This document shows, piece by piece, positions 59,769 to 64,000 of a DNA stretch of 64,000 nt (positions within the stretch are counted from its first letter, which is position 1; each line of letters begins with the position of its first letter). The translations under genes were made by a program, and so were the position numbers. This stretch comes from Bacillota bacterium. Lineage in GTDB: Bacteria > Bacillota > Clostridia > Lachnospirales > Lachnospiraceae. Under the pieces are notes generated by a model. It was given only the letters and a program-made list of their open reading frames with translations. It searched no databases and was not told the DNA's origin. The stretch is taken from contig JAEZZQ010000050.1 in the NCBI GenBank assembly GCA_023442465.1, positions 124,001-188,000 on the forward strand, read 5' to 3'.

Positions 59769-61457
59769 ATGAGCGAAATAATAAAGACAGAAAATAAAGA
59801 AAACGGTTCCAGAAATTTCATCGAACAGATTATAGATAAGGATCTGGCGGAGGGCGTTTACGATACCGTACACACAAGATTTCCGCCCGAACCTAACGGC
59901 TATCTGCACATCGGACATGCCAAGAGTATTCTTCTTAATTATGGTCTGGCGCAGGAGTATAACGGGAAGTTCAACATGCGCTTCGACGACACGAACCCCA
60001 CGAAAGAGAAGACGGAATTCGTAGAATCCATCAAAGCGGACATCACATGGCTGGGAGCGGACTGGGAGGATCGTCTTTACTTCGCCTCCGATTACTTCGA
60101 GCAGATGTATGAAGGAGCTGTGAGATTAATTGAAAAGGGAAAGGCATATGTTTCCGAATTGACTGCGGAACAGATGCGTGAATATCGGGGTACTCTTACG
60201 GAGCCCGGCAAGGACGATCCCAACAGGGACAGAAGCGTAAGCGAGAATCTGGAGCTGTTTGAAAATATGAAAAACGGCCTTTATAAGGACGGAGAAAAAG
60301 TGCTGCGGGCGAAAATCGACATGAAATCGCCTAATATCAATATGCGGGACCCGATTATTTACAGAGTGGCACATATGACGCATCACAATACGGGAGATAA
60401 ATGGTGCATCTATCCGATGTATGATTTTGCTCATCCCATCGAGGACGCTATTGAAGGCATTACCCATTCCATCTGTACGCTGGAGTTCGAGGATCACAGG
60501 CCGCTTTACGACTGGGTGGTGAGAGAACTGGAATATCCTCATCCTCCCAAGCAGATTGAATTTGCTAAGATGTATCTGACTAATGTGGTAACGGGGAAGA
60601 GATATATCAAGAAGCTGGTAGAGGATGGAATCGTGGACGGCTGGGACGACCCGCGACTGGTATCCATCTCAGCTTTGAAGAGAAGAGGCTTTACGCCTGA
60701 GTCCATTAAGATGTTCGTGGATCTGTGCGGCGTTTCCAAGAGCAATTCTTCCGCTGATTACGCGATGCTGGAATATTGCATCAGGGAAGACTTAAAACTG
60801 AAACGGCCGAGAATGATGGCTGTACTGGATCCAGTGAAATTGATTATCGATAATTATCCGGAGGGTCAGACAGAGATGATGGCCGTTCCGAATAATTTGG
60901 AAAATGAGGAATTGGGAACGAGGGAGGTTCCTTTCGGAAGAGAACTCTATATTGACCGCGAGGACTTTATGGAAGAGCCCCCTAAGAAATATTTCCGCCT
61001 GTATCCCGGCAACGAAGTGCGTCTGATGAATGCTTATTTCGTGACCTGTACCAGCTTTGTCAAGGATGAAAGCGGCAAGGTGACCGAGGTTCACTGTACC
61101 TACGACCCTGAGACGAGAAGCGGTTTGGGCTTTACCGGAAGAAAGGTAAAGGGCACCATTCACTGGGTTCCGGCAAAGCAGGCGGTAAAGGCGGAGGTCA
61201 GATTATATGAGAACATTATAGATGAAGAAAAGGGCGTTTATAATGAAGACGGCAGTTTGAATCTGAATCCCAACTCTCTCACCATATTGAAGGAATGCTA
61301 TTTAGAGCCGGCATTAGCTGCGGCGAAGGAATTAGAGAGCTTTCAGTTCGTACGTCAGGGGTATTTCTGTGTGGACCATAAGGATTCGAAGCCGGACGGT
61401 CTTGTGTTTAATAGAATCGTATCCTTAAAAAGTTCTTATACACTGCCTAAGAACTAA
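59769..61457 (+). CDS. glnS: Glutaminyl-tRNA synthetase
   Basis: Class I synthetase of 562 residues charging tRNA(Gln). Marks: RFPPEPNGYLHIGHAKSILL with the HIGH site, FDDTNPTKEK, the Gln-type YRVAHMTHHNTGDKWCIYPM, VSKSNS as the KMSKS-like loop, and the two anticodon beta-barrels in the C-terminal half. GlnRS rather than a GluRS/GatCAB route indicates direct Gln-tRNA formation, as in many Lachnospiraceae. No T-box is seen before it; AGAGAG precedes the ATG. Confidence 0.96.
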   Translation: MSEIIKTENKENGSRNFIEQIIDKDLAEGVYDTVHTRFPPEPNGYLHIGHAKSILLNYGLAQEYNGKFNMRFDDTNPTKEKTEFVESIKADITWLGADWEDRLYFASDYFEQMYEGAVRLIEKGKAYVSELTAEQMREYRGTLTEPGKDDPNRDRSVSENLELFENMKNGLYKDGEKVLRAKIDMKSPNINMRDPIIYRVAHMTHHNTGDKWCIYPMYDFAHPIEDAIEGITHSICTLEFEDHRPLYDWVVRELEYPHPPKQIEFAKMYLTNVVTGKRYIKKLVEDGIVDGWDDPRLVSISALKRRGFTPESIKMFVDLCGVSKSNSSADYAMLEYCIREDLKLKRPRMMAVLDPVKLIIDNYPEGQTEMMAVPNNLENEELGTREVPFGRELYIDREDFMEEPPKKYFRLYPGNEVRLMNAYFVTCTSFVKDESGKVTEVHCTYDPETRSGLGFTGRKVKGTIHWVPAKQAVKAEVRLYENIIDEEKGVYNEDGSLNLNPNSLTILKECYLEPALAAAKELESFQFVRQGYFCVDHKDSKPDGLVFNRIVSLKSSYTLPKN

Positions 61458-61486
61458 AGGAAAAAAATAGATATTGGAGGTTGAGT

Positions 61487-62341
61487 ATGTCTGGATTATT
61501 ATCGGGTTTGGAGCAATTTGGTCTGAGCGGCTTGGAGAATATGGATTTATATGAGAAGCCGAAGCAGGAAGAAGAAGCGAAGGCGGAAGTCGAACAGGTC
61601 GTTCAGGAGCAGGACTTTTTATTTGATAAGACCTTTACCTGTCCTATCTGCGACAAAGAGTTTAAGACGAGAACTGTTAAAATCGGTAAGGCAAAATTAA
61701 TAGGAACGGATATGGATCTGCGTCCTAAATATGAACATGTGGATTTGCTTAAATATGATATTATCATGTGCCCCAGCTGTGGTTATGCGGCGCTCAGCAG
61801 ATATTTTAAATTTATCACATCGCCGCAGGCTAAGAGAATTAAGGAGGCGATTTCCAGCAAGTTTAAGCCGATTAACGAATACAAAGAAATCTATACTTAT
61901 GATGAAGCATTAGAACGCTATAAGCTGACGCTGGCTAACGCTATCGTGAAGATTGCCAAGCCCAGCGAAAAAGCATATATCTGTCTGAAAACGGCATGGC
62001 TTCTGCGCGGAAAGGGAGAAGCTCTGGATAAAGAGGCCCCGAATTATGCGGAGCAGAAGAAGAAGACGGACGCCGAAGAAGCAGAATTCCTGAGAAATGC
62101 ACTGGACGGATTCCTTGCGGCAAGGCAGGCGGAGAACTTTCCGATGTGCGGCATGGACGAGCCTACGGTGGACTATCTGATTTCAGTAATCGCTATTAAA
62201 TTCGAGCAGTTCGATGTGGCGTCGAAGCTTATTTCACAAATTATCGCATCTCAGACTACGAACCCTCGAATGAAGGAGAAGGCGCGTACCTTGAAGGAGC
62301 AGATTGTAAAACAGATTAAGCTGAAAAATGCAGGAAAGTAG
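61487..62341 (+). CDS. DUF2225 family zinc-ribbon protein
   Basis: Protein of 284 residues. A zinc-ribbon-like N-terminal region has CPIC (FTCPICDKEF) and later CPSC (IIMCPSCGYAALS), with FKTRTVKIGKAKLI between, the DUF2225 pattern. The C-terminal half is helical and TPR-like, with repeated Ala-Leu blocks. Function is unknown. ATG 61487 follows GGAGG after six bases. Between glnS and a MocR regulator in the same direction. Confidence 0.87.
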   Translation: MSGLLSGLEQFGLSGLENMDLYEKPKQEEEAKAEVEQVVQEQDFLFDKTFTCPICDKEFKTRTVKIGKAKLIGTDMDLRPKYEHVDLLKYDIIMCPSCGYAALSRYFKFITSPQAKRIKEAISSKFKPINEYKEIYTYDEALERYKLTLANAIVKIAKPSEKAYICLKTAWLLRGKGEALDKEAPNYAEQKKKTDAEEAEFLRNALDGFLAARQAENFPMCGMDEPTVDYLISVIAIKFEQFDVASKLISQIIASQTTNPRMKEKARTLKEQIVKQIKLKNAGK

Positions 62342-62361
62342 TAAGAAAGAGATAGGAAACG

Positions 62362-63786
62362 ATGAACGATTTGACCATTGAACTTCGCCAGGACGGTGAA
62401 ATACATTTATATGAGCAAATCTATGAACATATTAAAAAAGAGATAAGAAAAGGGAAGCTTCCCAAAGGTGAGAAGCTTCCCTCTACACGTTCTTTGGCAG
62501 AATTTCTCGAGGTATCGCGGGGGACGGTGGAAATTGCATACGGGCAGCTTTTGTCCGAGGGATATATAGAGTCCAAACCTTACAAGGGCTATTTTGTATG
62601 CGGGATAGACGAGATATTTTTTCTGGAAGGAGAAAACGGAAGGAAGATAAGAGAACTGCCGAAGGAAGGAATCGGACGAGAAGAGAGGAAAACGCCCTAT
62701 TTATTCGACTTCTCGCCCAACGCTATCGATATGACGGCTTTTCCCTTTGCCACCTGGAAGAAAATCACAAAGAACATTCTGGTAGATGCCAACAGTGAGA
62801 TGTTCGCCTCCGGTTCTCCAAAGGGAGACTGGAAGCTTAGGGAAATCATTAGCCGCTATCTGCATTCCTCAAGAGGGGTGAACTGCATGCCGGAGCAGAT
62901 TATTATAGGTGCCGGGAACGACTACCTTCTCATGCTTTTAGAGAAGATATTGGGGAGGCATGTGAAGATAGCCATGGAGAACCCTACTTATAAGAGAGCG
63001 TACCGTATCTTCGATTCTTTCGCATACCAAATCAGCCCTGTGGAACTGGATGCGGGAGGAATGAGCGTGGAGAGACTCAGGGAAAGCGATGCACAGGTAG
63101 CCTATGTAATGCCCTCACACCAATATCCTACGGGAATTGTTATGCCTATCGGGAGACGGATGGAGCTGCTTAAGTGGGCGGAGGAGAAAGAGGAGCGCTA
63201 TCTGATTGAGGATGACTACGACAGCGAATTTCGATTCAAGGGAAAACCGGTACCGTCCCTTCAAGCCTCCGATTGGGCAGGGAAGGTAATTTACATCGGG
63301 ACGTTTTCCAAAGCGATCGCACCTGCCATTCGTATCAGCTACATGGTGCTCCCTCTGCCCCTTCTGGAACGATATGAGCAAAAGTGCTCTTTCTATTCTA
63401 CTACGGTATCCAGAATCGATCAGCGCATATTGAGTGAATTTATTGAAAAGGGGCATTTCGAACGCCATTTGAACAAGATGAGGAAAATATACAGAGAAAA
63501 ACACGACTTGCTTCTTAGCGAATGTAAGGATATGGAAGAGTGCTTCCGGCTATCAGGAGAGGGAGCAGGGCTTCATATTCTCCTTCGGGATAAGGCAGGA
63601 CGAGAGGAGAAGGAACTGTTAAGGCTGGCTGCCGCAGAGGGGGTGAGAGCATATGGACTCTCAGAGGCTTATATCGGCGAGGCCGCGCTGAAGGAAAAAG
63701 ATGATATGATAATTTTGGGATATGCCGCCCTAAGCAAGACCCAGATCAGGAAAGGGCTTGAGACATTAAAAAAAGTCTGGATGTGA
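62362..63786 (+). CDS. MocR-type GntR/aminotransferase transcriptional regulator
   Basis: Regulator of 474 residues: an N-terminal GntR winged helix (about 8-80; LYEQIYEHIKKEIRKGKLPK, LPSTRSLAEFLEVSRGTVEI) joined to a fold-type I PLP aminotransferase-like domain (about 110-470). The Schiff-base Lys is in YIGTFSKAIAPAIRISY and the cofactor Asp in YLIEDDYDSEFRF. Members such as PdxR and GabR sense PLP and a ligand. The target genes are not visible here. Twenty bases after the DUF2225 gene. Confidence 0.9.
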   Translation: MNDLTIELRQDGEIHLYEQIYEHIKKEIRKGKLPKGEKLPSTRSLAEFLEVSRGTVEIAYGQLLSEGYIESKPYKGYFVCGIDEIFFLEGENGRKIRELPKEGIGREERKTPYLFDFSPNAIDMTAFPFATWKKITKNILVDANSEMFASGSPKGDWKLREIISRYLHSSRGVNCMPEQIIIGAGNDYLLMLLEKILGRHVKIAMENPTYKRAYRIFDSFAYQISPVELDAGGMSVERLRESDAQVAYVMPSHQYPTGIVMPIGRRMELLKWAEEKEERYLIEDDYDSEFRFKGKPVPSLQASDWAGKVIYIGTFSKAIAPAIRISYMVLPLPLLERYEQKCSFYSTTVSRIDQRILSEFIEKGHFERHLNKMRKIYREKHDLLLSECKDMEECFRLSGEGAGLHILLRDKAGREEKELLRLAAAEGVRAYGLSEAYIGEAALKEKDDMIILGYAALSKTQIRKGLETLKKVWM

Positions 63787-63799
63787 TTCCAGACTTTTT
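63769..63799 (+). terminator. Terminator at the end of the MocR gene
   Basis: AAAAAAGTCTGGA at 63769-63781 pairs with TTCCAGACTTTTT at 63787-63799. The stop codon lies in the loop. Confidence 0.85.
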
Positions 63800-63800
63800 G

Positions 63801-63856
63801 CTTCTTTAATAGGAGCTCCCTCCTATTAAAGAAAAATGGATGCGCAGCTATGCGCC
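63801..63856 (+). repeat. Dispersed hairpin element, copy H (truncated)
   Basis: Module 1 (63802-63833) with 14-bp arms TTCTTTAATAGGAG/CTCCTATTAAAGAA around CTCC, then GATGCGCAGCTATGCGCC, where module 2 breaks off. It lies between a MocR terminator and the convergent partial gene. Confidence 0.82.
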
Positions 63857-63865
63857 ATGTTTTTA

Positions 63866-64000
63866 TTATATGGAATTATCGCTGTCGTCGTCGAAAAATT
63901 CTTCTACCTTGGACTCGGCAGTTTCCACTGCGTCCTTTACAGTATCCTTTACGACCGTCTTAGCAGTGTCGGCGGCAGCAGCTGCGGCGTCACTCAAATG
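63866..64000 (-). CDS. C-terminal part of an unidentified Ala/Lys/Asp-rich protein
   Basis: The minus-strand frame is open from the window edge to TAA at 63866-63868. The visible 44 residues are HLSDAAAAAADTAKTVVKDT, then VKDAVETAESKVEEFF, then an acidic end DDDSDNSI. The alternating Ala/Lys/Val heptads suggest an amphipathic coiled coil as in YtxH-like or phasin-like proteins. The start is outside the window, so the family cannot be assigned. Confidence 0.6.
   Translation of the reverse strand, partial: HLSDAAAAAADTAKTVVKDTVKDAVETAESKVEEFFDDDSDNSI

Noticed and set aside
59585..59797. 70-codon frame overlapping the start of glnS
   Set aside because: No ribosome site, passes through a terminator and overlaps glnS out of frame.

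Overview
The window looks like a chromosomal segment of an anaerobic, low-to-moderate GC Firmicute of the Lachnospiraceae type (Clostridia). The reasons are Clostridia-style housekeeping genes (T-box controlled aspS-gatCAB, a SufCBDSU cluster with SufU, an A-type flavodiiron protein, the DapL route to diaminopimelate, a GSI-alpha glutamine synthetase paired with an ANTAR regulator), small membrane proteins of families common in Lachnospiraceae (DUF5684, DUF6106, DUF2225, DUF4867), and strong AGGAGG-type ribosome binding sites. Genus-level placement is not possible from the sequence alone. No rRNA, tRNA, CRISPR array, prophage or intact transposase was seen.

Layout. 1-7.1 kb: end of a polar amino acid ABC transporter, a glycosyltransferase, then hisC, a methyltransferase, hslO and nadE. 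7.1-9.0 kb: accessory stretch with a UDG-like protein, a broken gene and a small FMN-binding-like membrane protein. 9.1-11.5 kb: glnA with a terminator in its leader, followed by an ANTAR regulator whose stop codon lies in a 17-bp tandem repeat array. 11.6-15.0 kb: dapF-dapL-cyclase and a DUF5684 protein. 15.0-22.0 kb: a MITE nested in a REP-like element, a GNAT, an Asn-type T-box, a very large hairpin cluster, then aspS-gatC-gatA-gatB. 22.1-26.8 kb: AraC regulator, DUF4867, FucI-like isomerase and xylulokinase. 26.9-28.0 kb: aroC. 28.1-37.9 kb: a twelve-gene sugar PTS operon with its own PRD regulator, EIIA, EIIB, EIIC, EIID, HPr, enzyme I, two dehydrogenases and a class II aldolase. 38.0-45.6 kb: a cysteine-tailed MarR regulator, sufCBDSU, a flavodiiron protein, SOD and a dps remnant. 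45.7-50.3 kb: threonine/lysine branch (ACT protein, hom, apgM-like, lysC). 50.4-63.8 kb: membrane proteins, guaB, a multidomain GGDEF-EAL protein, purH, a DHH phosphoesterase, glnS, a DUF2225 protein and a MocR regulator.

How parts work together. The aspS T-box reads most simply as Asn-specific. AspRS carries the His of non-discriminating enzymes, and GatCAB follows directly. Because glnS is also present, GatCAB is probably used mainly for Asn-tRNA. The SUF, flavodiiron and SOD block forms an iron-sulfur and oxygen-defence island, with candidate operators at the suf and sod promoters. Nitrogen assimilation (glnA) appears to be controlled by antitermination through its neighbour ANTAR protein.

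The most unusual content is non-coding: (1) a seven-copy dispersed two-module hairpin element sitting at gene 3' ends; (2) a 165-bp MITE inserted with a TA duplication into one of those copies; (3) a 17-bp imperfect-palindrome repeat family present as a tandem array, as an inverted array and as single copies; (4) a 123-bp three-way-junction structure with 28-bp and 14-bp perfect stems in the aspS leader.
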